Shown: one piece after another, positions 10,275-20,445 of the stretch | How positions within the stretch are numbered: the first letter of the stretch is position 1 | How the letters are laid out: the number at the start of each line of letters is the position of its first letter | DNA from: Polysphondylium violaceum | Taxonomy: Eukaryota; Evosea; Eumycetozoa; Dictyosteliales; Dictyosteliaceae | Direction: 5' to 3' | Length of the DNA stretch: 56,237 nucleotides | Assembly: GCA_000277445.1 (NCBI GenBank) | Contig: AJWJ01000104.1 | Location: 1 to 56,237, forward strand | The notes under the pieces: model-generated | The model's input: the letters and a program-made list of their open reading frames with translations, nothing else | What the model was told of the DNA's origin: nothing | Databases searched by the model: none | Made by a program: the position numbers and the translations under genes

Positions 10275-11420
10275 CTATGTAGGAGATGGAAGTTTTGCAG
10301 AGAATGTAGCATGATCAAAGAGAATAGGAACTTCAAAAGGTGTTGGCTCTTTTAGAGTGTGCACATCATATTCTGGTTTGATTGATACTTGGAATGGTAA
10401 AGGTTGTAAATTTGGAAGTGGTGAATGTAATGAATGAATTGCATGTAATGATTGCAATGGTTGTAAATGATGGAGATGAAGATGATTATTATTATTATTA
10501 TTGTTGGTATTGTTGTTGTTGTTGTTGTGATTATTATGATTATTATTGTTGAGAAGATGATGAGTATTGTTATGATTACTATTTGGAATGCCATTTAAAA
10601 TATGATTGCTAATACCATTGCTGTTATTGTTATGATTACTATTTGGAATACCATTTAAAATATGGTTTTGGAGATGATGTTGTGGTTGTTGATGTAGGTG
10701 ATGCTGTGGTTGTTGTTGTGGATGCTGTTGATGTTGTACATGAATTTGTTGATGAATATGATTGCCATTTGCAAGACTCAGAGGACTAGTGTTATGATGA
10801 CTTTGATTATGATGATGGTGTTGTTGTTGTTGTTGTTGCTGTTGTTGAATTTGATGATGAAGATGATGTTGTTGTTGTTGCTGTTGCTGTTGTTGATGAT
10901 TATGTTGTATTTGACTATAATAGTTAAAATCAATACTTTGTTTAGTGGGTTCATACTCCTCATCATCTTCTTCCTCCTCCTCATTATTATTATGATTCAT
11001 AATATTGTTATTATTATTTGTAGATATTGTAGTAGTTGTTGTAGTAGTAGTAGTGGTGGTAGTTGTAGGATGGTGACCATTAGTATTACTATTACCATTA
11101 CTATTATCTTTTATACATGATTTATTCTTTTGATGATCAGTTAAAGCTTGACGATATCCAAATGTTTTTGAACAAAAGGTACAAACAAAAGTCTTTGCGA
11201 CTGCAGCTGAAGGATTCTGTGGTTCTTTATGCTCGGGACAAGGACAAATAGAGAGATCACAGTCCCTATGAGCAGTCTTTTCATGCCTTTGTCGAGCATA
11301 GCTGTCTCTGTTTGGTTTCTGACATCCGTTTGTATGTCTACAAACAAATTTAATCTTTACTTCTTTTCCTTTGTGTGTTGAACTACTCTTTTTCTTTTTG
11401 CTCGATGACTTGGCCATCAT
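10275..11420 (-). CDS. C2H2-like zinc-finger protein, Gln/His/Asn rich
   Basis: An intronless 381-residue protein starting MMAKSSSKKKKSSSTHKGKE. Residues 20-105 hold two Cys/His clusters. The first (FVCRHTNGCQKPNRD, then RQRHEKTAH and CDLSICPCPEH) is irregular. The second, FVCTFCSKTFGYRQALTDH, is a C2H2-type finger, but its last ligand appears to be Cys (H-x5-C) instead of His. The rest is low complexity: Thr and Asn runs, an acidic EEEEEDDEEYE stretch, then long Gln/His/Asn tracts. The C-terminus regains complexity from about SLHSPLPNLQPLPF to the end. The Lys-rich start could be a nuclear signal. A sequence-specific DNA- or RNA-binding regulator is likely, with no known target. It contains a 60-nt tandem duplication, listed separately. 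Confidence 0.75.
   Translation of the reverse strand: MMAKSSSKKKKSSSTHKGKEVKIKFVCRHTNGCQKPNRDSYARQRHEKTAHRDCDLSICPCPEHKEPQNPSAAVAKTFVCTFCSKTFGYRQALTDHQKNKSCIKDNSNGNSNTNGHHPTTTTTTTTTTTTTISTNNNNNIMNHNNNEEEEEDDEEYEPTKQSIDFNYYSQIQHNHQQQQQQQQQHHLHHQIQQQQQQQQQHHHHNQSHHNTSPLSLANGNHIHQQIHVQHQQHPQQQPQHHLHQQPQHHLQNHILNGIPNSNHNNNSNGISNHILNGIPNSNHNNTHHLLNNNNHNNHNNNNNNTNNNNNNNHLHLHHLQPLQSLHAIHSLHSPLPNLQPLPFQVSIKPEYDVHTLKEPTPFEVPILFDHATFSAKLPSPT
10565..10664 (-). repeat. Tandem duplication inside the zinc-finger gene
   Basis: Two 40-nt copies at 10565-10604 and 10625-10664 differ at one base (10590 versus 10650). The period is 60 nt, exactly 20 codons, so the frame is kept. It duplicates the peptide NHILNGIPNSNHNN within the low-complexity half of the protein. 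The near identity suggests a recent in-frame duplication. Confidence 0.85.
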
Positions 11421-11786
11421 ATATTATATTATAGTATATTGTATTTGGTGTGTATGTGGTGTTGATTATACGAATGTTTGTTTGTTCTTTGTTTGGTGTT
11501 TTAAATACAAGTGTTGTGTTTATATTTATTTATATAATAATAGTAAGAGTAATAATAATAGTAATAACAACAATAATAATATACAAATATAGAGATTTCT
11601 ATTTATAATAAAAATGGGTAATTTAGAAATTGATGGAAAAATAAAAAATTTCCCCCTCCCAAATCGTTATTTTTAAAAAAAAATCTTAAAAAAAAAAAAT
11701 ACAAAAAAATTGATGAAAAAACAAGAGTAGAAAGTGTGTATTATCAATATGATAAAAGAGGGATTATTTTATTTTGTTTGATTTCG
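11421..11786. other. Spacer upstream of the zinc-finger gene
   Basis: This spacer separates two minus-strand genes. The part nearest 11421 is the leader and promoter of the zinc-finger gene. The part near 11786 is the 3' region of the ARID gene. It holds AAT/AAC-type microsatellite sequence (about 11530-11585) and A-runs, and no supported gene. Confidence 0.45.
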
Positions 11787-12067
11787 TCAATTCTTTTTAT
11801 CTTTTTCCTTTGAGGCAATAGTTTCTTTTAACCTTTTTTCTTCTAAATTCATAAAATTAAATACCTTTAGTAGACAAGTTTTCATAGTTTGAAGATGTGT
11901 TGCTCTATTTTTTAATTCCTCTATACTAAAACTACTATTACTACTGCTACTACTACTACTATTGGTACTATTTTTAACCGATTCATCTAACAATGGTTTA
12001 TATATATAGTTTTTAAAATCTTCAATCGTTGAAAACTTTGATATATTTTCTAAAATATTATGGTTTA

Positions 12068-12098
<31 letters not shown>

Positions 12099-13686
12099 TT
12101 GATTACTATTACTATTTGTTGTTGTTACATTCACTTGTTCTTTAGTATTTAGTAATTTTTTTATGGATTCTTCAATTTTCTCTTTTTCTTTTAAAAGTTT
12201 TTCAGATTCTTTTGCAAGTTGTAATTCTTTGTCTTTTAATTCTTTGAGTTCTTTTTCTTTTTGCTCTTTTAATTCTTTATCTTTTCTTTCTTTTAATTCC
12301 TTTTCTTTCAACTCTTTTAATTCTCTTTCTTTTGTTTCTTTTTCTTTTAATTCTCTCAACTCTCTTTCCTTTATTTCTTTTTCTTTTAATTCTCTTTCTT
12401 TTGTTTCTTTTTCAATTTCTTTTTCTTTTTCTCTTGATTTATCTTTTTTCTCTTTATCTCTAAATTTAGGCTGTTTCAACATAGAAACTGGTTGAGGTTT
12501 TGGTGTTTTAGATTTTGACTCTTTGTCTTTGGTGGTGGTTGTTGTTGTCGTCGTTGTATTACTATTACTATTACTACTACTACTACTATTACTACTACTA
12601 CTACTACTACTATTGTTTAATAAATTTAATTGTGAATTTCTTTTTGTAGAGGATGATATTAATTCAGTACTTTGTAAAATAGGTGATGATATGGGAGAGG
12701 ATAGAGGTGATGAGTTTGTCGATGATCTATTTGAAGGTGGTCTTCCAACCTTTGATTTCTTTCTAGGTGAGGATGGTTTAGAATCCGATTCCATTTCCGC
12801 TCTCTTTTTCAATGTCGATTTAAATAAATTCTTTGAAAATATTAATAATGTATCTTCCCCTGTACATAATGATGATTAGTATGTTTAATTGGGATGACTA
12901 TGCTATCATATGATATATTATATCCTTATACATACAATCTAAATCTTTATCATAAAAAATACCATGAGTTCTCGTTGGTTGAGATTTATATTGATTTGAT
13001 TTCTCTTGTTGTTGTTGCAACATTGTATCTTTTCTCTTTAATCTAGTGGCACCTAAATTTAAAACATCACCTATTCTATCAGATGACAAAATACCCACTG
13101 GAGTACTTGGTCCCGATCCAAGATTGATGGGCGTTGTTTCTCCACCATTTTCTTTATTCATAGATTCTAGAATTTTAGATTCCAATGATTGTTTATTAAA
13201 AAATATTCTACCATTTGTAATGATATGTTAATATAATAATAATAATAATAAATACAATAACATATATCTAAATAACTACTTTTCAAATTCTTCTAAATAA
13301 GTTTGATATCTCTTTTTTAAATCATTTGGTTTAATATTGAAACCAAGCGCTATATCACTCCAGTTTTGCATAGACAGCTGGGAGTATCCACCTAAATCTA
13401 TCACTGCTTTATATAGTCTATAAAACTTGAAGCCAAGCAAAGATCTTTTTTTATTCAAATTGATAAATATTCCATTGGCTGTATAAAACTCATCCAATTG
13501 ATTCCTAAATAAATCTTCTTCTAATTTTAACTTTTCTTCGTCTGTATTGCTATTGTTGTTATTATTATTACTACTATAACTTTTACTGTTGCTTTTATCT
13601 GTAAATTCTACATCTTTATTTTTATATACACTATTGGACGATGACGTAGAGGATATAGAGGATGATTTCGATATATTTACATTCAT
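11787..13686 (-). CDS. ARID/BRIGHT DNA-binding protein with coiled coil
   Basis: Three minus-strand exons (13686-13280, 13207-12936, 12859-11787) splice in phase to 583 residues. The ARID domain spans about residues 50-137: FRNQLDEFYTANGIF, then RRLYKAV-like FYRLYKAVIDLGGYSQLS, NWSDIALGFN and YQTYLEEFEK. The middle region is Pro/Ser rich, with a basic KKSKVGRPPSNRS stretch resembling an AT-hook core (GRP). A charged block of nearly 120 residues of repeated KE(K/R)E-type heptads should form a long helix or coiled coil, followed by Asn and Ser runs and a last helical segment. ARID proteins bind AT-rich DNA, often within chromatin-remodelling or demethylase complexes. The in-frame sequence upstream of 13686 has no ATG, so I chose that start; an extra 5' exon is possible. 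Confidence 0.8.
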
Positions 13687-13939
13687 TCTTCTTATCTCAA
13701 TATCTCTCGTCTCCCTTTTCTGCAAATGTTGCTGTTCGCCAATTTTTGAATTTTTGAAAAAAAAAATAAAAAATAAAAAAATAAAAACTAAAAATAAAAA
13801 AAAAGAAAAGAAAAAATGGCGGGTATTTAAATAGAAGCCCTAACGGTTTAATAAAGAAAAAGAGAAAGGACACATATACATCCTGAGACATAATAATTAT
13901 GACATGGAAATTATTAAAAAATCATATGTTTTGCATTAT

Positions 13940-15766
13940 TTATTTTCCCATTTCAACAGCCATAAGACCAGCGAAAAGGGCTAAAATCATTTTTGGTTTG
14001 ACTTCATAAATATCTTCTGGAAGGGCAAAGATGGTGGCACCAATCTTTCTACCGGTTGAAATTGCGAGTTTGGCGTTTAATAAAGATTCTTCTTCAGAGG
14101 TACCAGTGGCAACGAGTGATTGATCAATACTGCCTGGAGTGATGGCTTCAATGACGCTTAAGATTGGAACAGCATTTGAGAGACTGCCATCTTTGAAACT
14201 AGAGATTTTCTTTCCAGAGAGTTTGCTGTTGGTCCATGCAAGAATTTCAGCATCGGCAATTGGCTTACCGTCCTTGGAAAGTGAGTTCAAAATGGCCAAA
14301 AGATTGCCTCTCATCAATTGCCATAAAATAGAGAGAACTGGAGTCTTGTTTTTGTCATAGACGTTCTTACCATCGATACCGACCAAAGAGTATTTGACGT
14401 TCTTTCCGAGTTCGACGGCATAGTTGCAATTTTCAATCTTTTTCATTTCAGCACCCATAGCTTTGTATGGTGGGTAATTGACTCTCTTGTGATCAACGAG
14501 ACCTGGGTAAATCTTGTCAAAGAGTTGGATCAAAGCCAAACCATCACAAACACCTTCATAGAGATGGTTGACAAATGGATCGACACCCAAAGAGTTCATC
14601 CAATTTCTAAAGGTCTTTTCTTCACGAGTTTCTTGAATGATTTCGATTGGTTTCTCGAGTGGAGCAAGGGCGGGGTGGGTGTTGAAAAGATTGGCAACAA
14701 AAGCCATATTTAATTTAGTGTTTCCATTGACAATGTCACGTGGCTTTAAAAACTTCTTGCAACCTAATTTATCTGCATTCTCTAAAACAATGGCAGCTCT
14801 CTTGTCTACAGAGCTTTCATTGAGGGCACGGGTATCTACACCAGCGTTGGCTGGAGCAATTTGTTTGAGGAGGACAGTGTAGTTTTCAGAATCTTTGATA
14901 TCTGAACCAAAGTTTTTAACACGACGTGGATGACCAGCAGCGGCTAAATGATAGTTGAACCAACGTAAGAGAATTTCTTCGACTGGGAGTTTTAATAAAT
15001 CTTCGATGGTTTCACCATCTTGTAAGAGACGATAGAGTTCTGGATGATTGGTTAAATTGATACGAGCAAAAAGACCAATTTTAATGATTTGCCAAGTGAG
15101 ACCCATAATTAAATGAGCTCTACCTTCCATAAGATCGGTGGCACCAATGTTGACAATATTACAACCAATGGCTTTGGCAGAATTGACGCAGAGTACTTGA
15201 TTTTCATTGATACGGAAAGTGTTGAGATTCTTTTTGTTGAGTACACGTTCATCAATGGTTTCTGGAACGGCATCATTGATTAATTTACATAATAAAAGAC
15301 CATCGTGACAGGCTTTGAAAAAAGCGTCACCCTCTTCAGAAATTGGGAGTTTACCCTTGAGATCAGAGTCTTTGGCAAGACAATTGTTGATCCAATCAAT
15401 GTATGCAACCTTTTCTTCATCACTATAGGAGTGTTGTACACCACTGGCAGTGGAGCCTGAATAGCCACCAATGGTATTGACTTGATTGTGTTTCTTTACA
15501 ACAGAGGCAAAAGCTGGTGAATTGTTGGCAGAGAGTTTTTTGGAAATTGCCATAACTTGAACAAATTCATTGAAATCAATGGATCCATCACCATTGGTGT
15601 CTACTTCTTTAATCATTTCTCTGACTTCAAGACCAGTGACTTTTTCACCGAGGGCTGTCATCACTTTTTGTAATTCAATAGATGAAATGCTACCATCTCC
15701 GTTTTCGTCAAATTGTTTGAATTGTTTACGAAATTCTACAAGATCACTTTCATTGAATCCTGACAT
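13940..15766 (-). CDS. fimA: Fimbrin (plastin), actin-bundling protein
   Basis: An intronless 608-residue protein of the length usual for fimbrins. Two EF hands lie at the N-terminus, with loops DENGDGSISSIE (residues 20-31) and DTNGDGSIDFNE (56-67); both have full calcium-ligand sets. Four calponin-homology domains in tandem follow, about residues 110-230, 255-365, 375-490 and 495-608. CH1 starts DEEKVAYIDWINNCLAKD, and the later ones show LLRWFNYHLA, TFRNWMNSLGVDPF and ILAWTNSKLSG. Fimbrins cross-link actin filaments into tight bundles in cortex, filopodia and macropinocytic structures, and calcium weakens bundling in several relatives. Less biased codon use and absence of low-complexity runs fit a highly expressed housekeeping gene. 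Confidence 0.97.
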   Translation of the reverse strand: MSGFNESDLVEFRKQFKQFDENGDGSISSIELQKVMTALGEKVTGLEVREMIKEVDTNGDGSIDFNEFVQVMAISKKLSANNSPAFASVVKKHNQVNTIGGYSGSTASGVQHSYSDEEKVAYIDWINNCLAKDSDLKGKLPISEEGDAFFKACHDGLLLCKLINDAVPETIDERVLNKKNLNTFRINENQVLCVNSAKAIGCNIVNIGATDLMEGRAHLIMGLTWQIIKIGLFARINLTNHPELYRLLQDGETIEDLLKLPVEEILLRWFNYHLAAAGHPRRVKNFGSDIKDSENYTVLLKQIAPANAGVDTRALNESSVDKRAAIVLENADKLGCKKFLKPRDIVNGNTKLNMAFVANLFNTHPALAPLEKPIEIIQETREEKTFRNWMNSLGVDPFVNHLYEGVCDGLALIQLFDKIYPGLVDHKRVNYPPYKAMGAEMKKIENCNYAVELGKNVKYSLVGIDGKNVYDKNKTPVLSILWQLMRGNLLAILNSLSKDGKPIADAEILAWTNSKLSGKKISSFKDGSLSNAVPILSVIEAITPGSIDQSLVATGTSEEESLLNAKLAISTGRKIGATIFALPEDIYEVKPKMILALFAGLMAVEMGK

Positions 15767-16731
15767 TTTTTTTTTTCCTTTTGTATTTTTAAAAATTAAT
15801 AAATGAATTTACAAATTTAGATTTATAGATGGATAATATTGCAAAATATAAACCAATAATATAGATATACTTACTTTATATAAATAAATAAATCTAATAT
15901 ACAACAACAATAATAATAAAAATGGTGAATGAAATTTTAATTTGATATTTTTATTTTTTGACCCAATTTTTTTTTTTTTTAATTTTTCAAAAATTGATTG
16001 GTTTTTTTCAGGGGTTGGGTTTTTGTCATTGATTCAAATAAGTTCACATCACATTATATTAAAATTTCATGAGGAATCTATATTTAACTCACAGCGATTT
16101 ATCAAGATAAAAAAAAATAGAGTATACATATTTTAACAAAATATTCTTTCTAGTTATAATTTAGATATACCAATTATTTGCGTTACGCAATATCTTAAGA
16201 GCTTAAAGTATGAAAAGTGTGTAAAAAAACATTGATTTATTTTTAAAAATTTCCTTTTTGAGAAAAATGGTCGATTTCTTTTTTTTTTTTTTTCTACTAT
16301 TGATAGGCTCTCAAGTGATGAATAATAGGAATGAAAAAGATGGTTGTAAATTTTTAATCAAACTCTAATAAATAATATTTCATTGAAGATCTTTTAGAAA
16401 TTGTAAATATCTTCAATTTTTCAAATTTTATATTTTTTTTTTCATAGGAAAAAAGAAACTTAATATATTTATCTAGTTTTAAAAAATTTATAGATAAAAA
16501 GTACTGTCATACTATCATCTTAGAGAATAGTTTTTTCCCATTTTCAATTAATCAAACAAATCAAATTGTTAGGATTTTATTAAAAAAAATTTGATACTTA
16601 GTATTTCTATTTATAGAATATGATCGAACTAAGATAGCATATTGTTTTTATATTTTGGAATAGGATGGCTTTGTGATAGGCTAATCATGAAAACGATAGA
16701 ATGAGCAAATGATGTTACCTACTTCTGGTGC
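15767..16731. promoter_or_regulatory. Fimbrin upstream region and AT-rich spacer
   Basis: This is the 5' side of the fimbrin gene, running up to a block of different base composition. It consists of poly-T and poly-A runs with no supported gene. The fimbrin promoter should be in the first few hundred bases next to 15767. Confidence 0.45.
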
Positions 16732-17325
16732 ACCGGGTGATCATCCATTGTCGTAATCATTATGATTATGGTGGAAATGAACAATTGGTAGCACCAGAAC
16801 TGCGCTGTTCATTTCTATGATTGTCACCTTGATAGTCATTAAGATCACCACCAGCAACAGATTTTGGTGACATCATTTGTAATCTTTATCCTATCACCTT
16901 AAAATACCGAGGAGAATTCACCCGGTATTTAGCAACTCGCTCATCTACCTCCAACTCGTCTTTGCCTTTGGTACCGACCCGCCATCATGTTCAGCGCTCT
17001 CCAAGGGAAACCTGGGTGGCAGTAATGAACACTTTCAACTCAACATCAACAATCACCCTTCTAAGTAGGTCGATACATCAAACGAGCAGTATTGGATGGT
17101 CGATTGGTATCGATCTCAAATGTGCCTCTATTCAACTCGACCGAATCAAACGCAGTCATTGGTCGAGGGCATCAAGATTCCTCGAATCTCAGAAAAGCCG
17201 TGATTGATCCCGATTTCTCAGTGTTGTTAGCCAAAGAGCAACAAGGTTCCATATGCACCACCGACAATATTACCAATTCCAAAAAACTAACCACTGCCAA
17301 GCTCGTCAGCAACATTGTCGAATGA
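16732..17325. pseudogene. Less AT-rich block of apparently decayed coding sequence
   Basis: This block is visibly richer in G and C than its surroundings and reads like old coding DNA. On the plus strand, from about 16922, there is PVFSNSLIYLQLVFAFG, then DPPSCSALSKGNLGGSNEHF, ending at a stop near 17056. From there another frame reads RAVLDGRLVSISNVPLF up to NITNSKKLTTAKLVSNIVE and a stop at 17325. On the minus strand, from an ATG at 16876, MMSPKSVAGGDLNDYQGDNH continues for about 35 codons. The two parts thus face opposite ways. A 9-bp inverted repeat (16732-16740 with 16918-16926) brackets the left part, and a 10-bp hairpin stem lies inside it (16774-16783 with 16806-16815). I do not recognise the source gene. 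Alternatives are a small spliced gene or a structured RNA. Confidence 0.4.
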
Positions 17326-17686
17326 GTAGTTGGCTCGCATTGATGGTGTCTTTGTTTATTATTATTTTGTTAAAAAGTCAAACTTTAAAACTCACGCAAG
17401 AAAATGGACATGAAGCTTAAAAACTTAACAACTGTATCATTAACATTTGTGTGTAGTGTATGTGTGTCACGTGTTATTTCTTTCTATCTTTATATGAAAT
17501 CTAAATTTTTTATAAAAAATCACAAAAATTCAAATAAAAGTGGGTTTACAAAATTCAAACAAAAAAAAAAAATTAAAAAAATTAAAATTATTAATATGTT
17601 TTAAAATAAAGAGATAAACAAGATCAACAATATAAACAACACAACAACCAACATAGACAGATAGATAATATCGAAACAATTATAAT
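17326..17686. other. Spacer before the LRR gene
   Basis: AT-rich sequence with an A-run near 17560, leading to the ATG of the leucine-rich-repeat gene. The leader carries CAACAACC-type sequence as in other 5' regions here. No gene is supported. Confidence 0.45.
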
Positions 17687-19994
17687 ATGGATAATATTAT
17701 ATTAACACCAATTGAAAGAAGTAAATATCAGGATTGATGGGTAGTAGTGGTAGTCATAGTATTAACCATAAATACCCATATTATTACTATTATTATAGAA
17801 AATATAGACATAGTTTTAAATCAAAAGAATGAAGATGAAAACTATTTACAAAAGATTGATGTCAAGGGAAAGAAGGCTAGAAAACTATTTTTATTAATAG
17901 GAAACAATAGATTGTTTTTCTTTAAAGTCGGTGGTAAATTGGAAATAGATTATCATTTCCTCGACATACTTGAATTAAAATCAGATACTCCTAAAGATGT
18001 AATTATTAGTGTTATTTCATTGTTTTAGCTAAATGTGATATTAATATTAATATTATTATCATTCACTTGTGTTGTATAGTTACAAATTAAATTTAGAAAT
18101 GATAATGGGAAAGAACCATTACAATTTACAGTAGATTCATCAAAGGATACCAGTGAGATTATATTGGCAGTAGATTATTTATTTACATTGAATTTCCCTG
18201 GAATGAAATCCAATCGATTAAAGATTATCATTCAACCAGAATCTAGAATTACAGATATATACAGTTCACCAAACGCAATCACACCAGAGATGGGACCATG
18301 TGGTGGATTCACATTGACTTACTTTTCAATGTGTGATTTTATGAATATTCAACCCATCAGTGAGGTATCTTGGCACATTGATAACGTCATTGTTGGCAGT
18401 GGTATCAAAGAATTTGATTATGGTTTCTTTTATAAAAAAGATCGTCTCCTCGGTACCGATGCCAGACCCATCATGGCTGCATTGGCAATCAATCCCTATT
18501 TCACCTCTTTTTCAATTAGAGGAATGAAGTTGTCAAATGAATGGTATTGTATTATTGTCTATTATTACTATCGTCATAATAGTTGGAGTATATACTAATA
18601 ATATACTACAACCCTATAGTTTATTATCAATTATAAGTTTATTATCACAAAATAGTTATTTTGAAAAGTTGGTATTAAATGGATTGGGTATGGATAGATC
18701 AATGGCAGAAAAGTTGATTGAATCCTTGAGTGCAAACAAAGCATTGCCATTGAGGGAATTGGATTTAGGCAATAATCCAATCGAAGACAAGGGTATGACT
18801 AGTATTGCAGATTGGTTAAAGAGCACAAATCATCATATCTCTTCATTGATACTTAACAATTGCTCAGCAGGTAGATCGGCAATGAGTTTGTTGTGTGAAT
18901 CATTGTTTAGCAATGAGAATATTCATCACCATCTCCGTTACTTGGACATTGGTGGCAATAAATTGGAAACAGACGGTTCCACAGCCTTGTCGGGGTTGTT
19001 GGCCAAATCGAGATGTTTGTCTACATTGATTGTGTCAAATAGTACACCACAATTCCATATACTCAAGCCATGTGTCTCGATAAACAAGTTTGACAACAGT
19101 GGCAATCGTGTTGTGAGAAAGGACAACATCCACAGAGACATGGTCAACTTTTTGAATCACTCTATCTATTTGGTCGACTTGAATCTCTCAAAATGCCAGA
19201 TACCGATCGAGTCAATCAACGATATCTTTGGCGAGGGAAATTTGGTCAAGATGGAGACACTCAACATTGCTGACAATGACTTGGGCGATGAGGGCATCAC
19301 CATCCTCGCCGACATCATGGCCACACACCCCAGCATCCGTTCGTTGGACATATCCAACAATTTCAACAGACGTAGCAAGACACGTACCTCAACCATCGAG
19401 TCGATCATCAACATGATTGAGCGTAAATCAAAGACACACAACTCGATTCGTTCGCTCTTTATCCAAGGCGCCTCAAAATCCCAGCTCAAGGGCGACCTCT
19501 TGCCCATCATTTGCTGTTTGTTCTACAATACCAATCTCAAAGAGATTGATATCTCTGGCCACCAAGCAGGTGACATTGTCGCAGCATCCATTGGCAAACT
19601 CTTGCAATCCAACAGCTCGTTGACCAAGCTCTATTTTGACGACAACTCTGTCTCTGTGCGCGGCTTAAATCTCGTAAAGATTGGATTATCACGAAACTCG
19701 TCTATGCTCCACATGCCCCTCCCCATCAAAGACATTGCATCTGCTCTCAAGAGCGATGCCAATCCACTTCATCTCACCAGAATGACCGAGGTGTGCAATG
19801 AAATCCAACAAACCCTCTTGGACAACTATGTCATGTCCAAGTCTTGTTCAAAATCATTTACCAAACCCAGATCCAATTCCAATCCTTTGGTAGCCGATCC
19901 TAAATCAACTATAAACACTTGTGCCGGTTTGAAATCTTTTATTTCTGATCAAATCGATATCTCTGAACCCTTGGCAAATTTACATGTAAATTAA
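17687..19994 (+). CDS. PH-like plus leucine-rich-repeat protein (CARMIL-like front half)
   Basis: Four exons (17687-17720, 17799-17998, 18080-18543, 18620-19994) join in frame to 690 residues. Residues 15-110 look like a PH-type fold (KKARKLFLLIGNNRLFFFK, then LEIDYHFLDILELKS). After a linker, about 450 residues form ribonuclease-inhibitor-type leucine-rich repeats, for example LRELDLGNNPIEDKG, LRYLDIGGNKLETDG and METLNIADNDLGDEG. A short Ser/Asn-rich tail ends the protein. This PH-then-LRR order is that of CARMIL proteins, which regulate capping protein and Arp2/3-dependent actin assembly. The CARMIL C-terminal half with its capping-protein-interaction motif is missing, so it is better called a CARMIL-like LRR protein. 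The second half is richer in G/C than the first, as are many conserved genes here. Confidence 0.78.
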
Positions 19995-20267
19995 TATCTA
20001 TATATCTATGTTTTCTGTAATTGTGTTGTTTTTCTGACAAATCAATTACTCTCTACTCTATTACTGCTACTATACTATTATTTATTATTATAATTTAAAT
20101 AAAAGCATGTTTTATTTATTATTATTATCCTATTATTAATGGAATTCACTCTAAAAAAGACTTTTACTCTGAGTACTAATATCAATCACATATGTCTTAG
20201 GTATCAATAAGTTGACATCACAAAAAATCTCTTTTTTTTTTTAATGTTTTTTTTTTTTTTATTTAAT
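19995..20267. other. 3' region of the LRR gene
   Basis: AT-rich sequence with an AATAAAAG element near 20098, likely including the poly(A) site, then T-runs. It runs up to the hairpin listed next. Confidence 0.4.
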
Positions 20268-20318
20268 TCTCCATATCTATACGAATTATTATTATTAGAA
20301 TTCGTATAGATATGGAGA
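20268..20318. repeat. Perfect 20-bp inverted repeat (hairpin)
   Basis: The arms TCTCCATATCTATACGAATT (20268-20287) and its exact complement (20299-20318) are separated by an 11-nt loop of ATT repeats. A perfect 20-bp stem with mixed sequence is far from simple A/T repeat noise. It lies about 270 nt beyond the LRR gene. It could be a transcript 3' structure, a source of small RNA, or the collapsed ends of a small mobile element. No flanking target duplication is obvious. Confidence 0.85.
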
Positions 20319-20445
20319 TATAAATAGATATCATTTATTGATAATATTTTGATTTGCTGAATAAAAGAATAATAAATATTCATAGTAATAGAATAGTCCT
20401 GTATTTCAAGACAACGTCAACAATAATAATACTTTATCATATCTA

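Noticed and set aside
12163-12495. Ser/Phe-rich frame on the plus strand
   Set aside because: It is the reverse reading of the KE-rich coiled coil of the ARID protein.
13697-13891. Open frame upstream of and overlapping the ARID gene start
   Set aside because: It is Phe/Leu-rich translation of T-runs in a different frame from the ARID exon; it looks like leader sequence.
20268-20318. Hairpin as a tRNA or bacterial-type terminator
   Set aside because: There are no A/B-box promoter motifs or cloverleaf pairing, and this is eukaryotic nuclear DNA.
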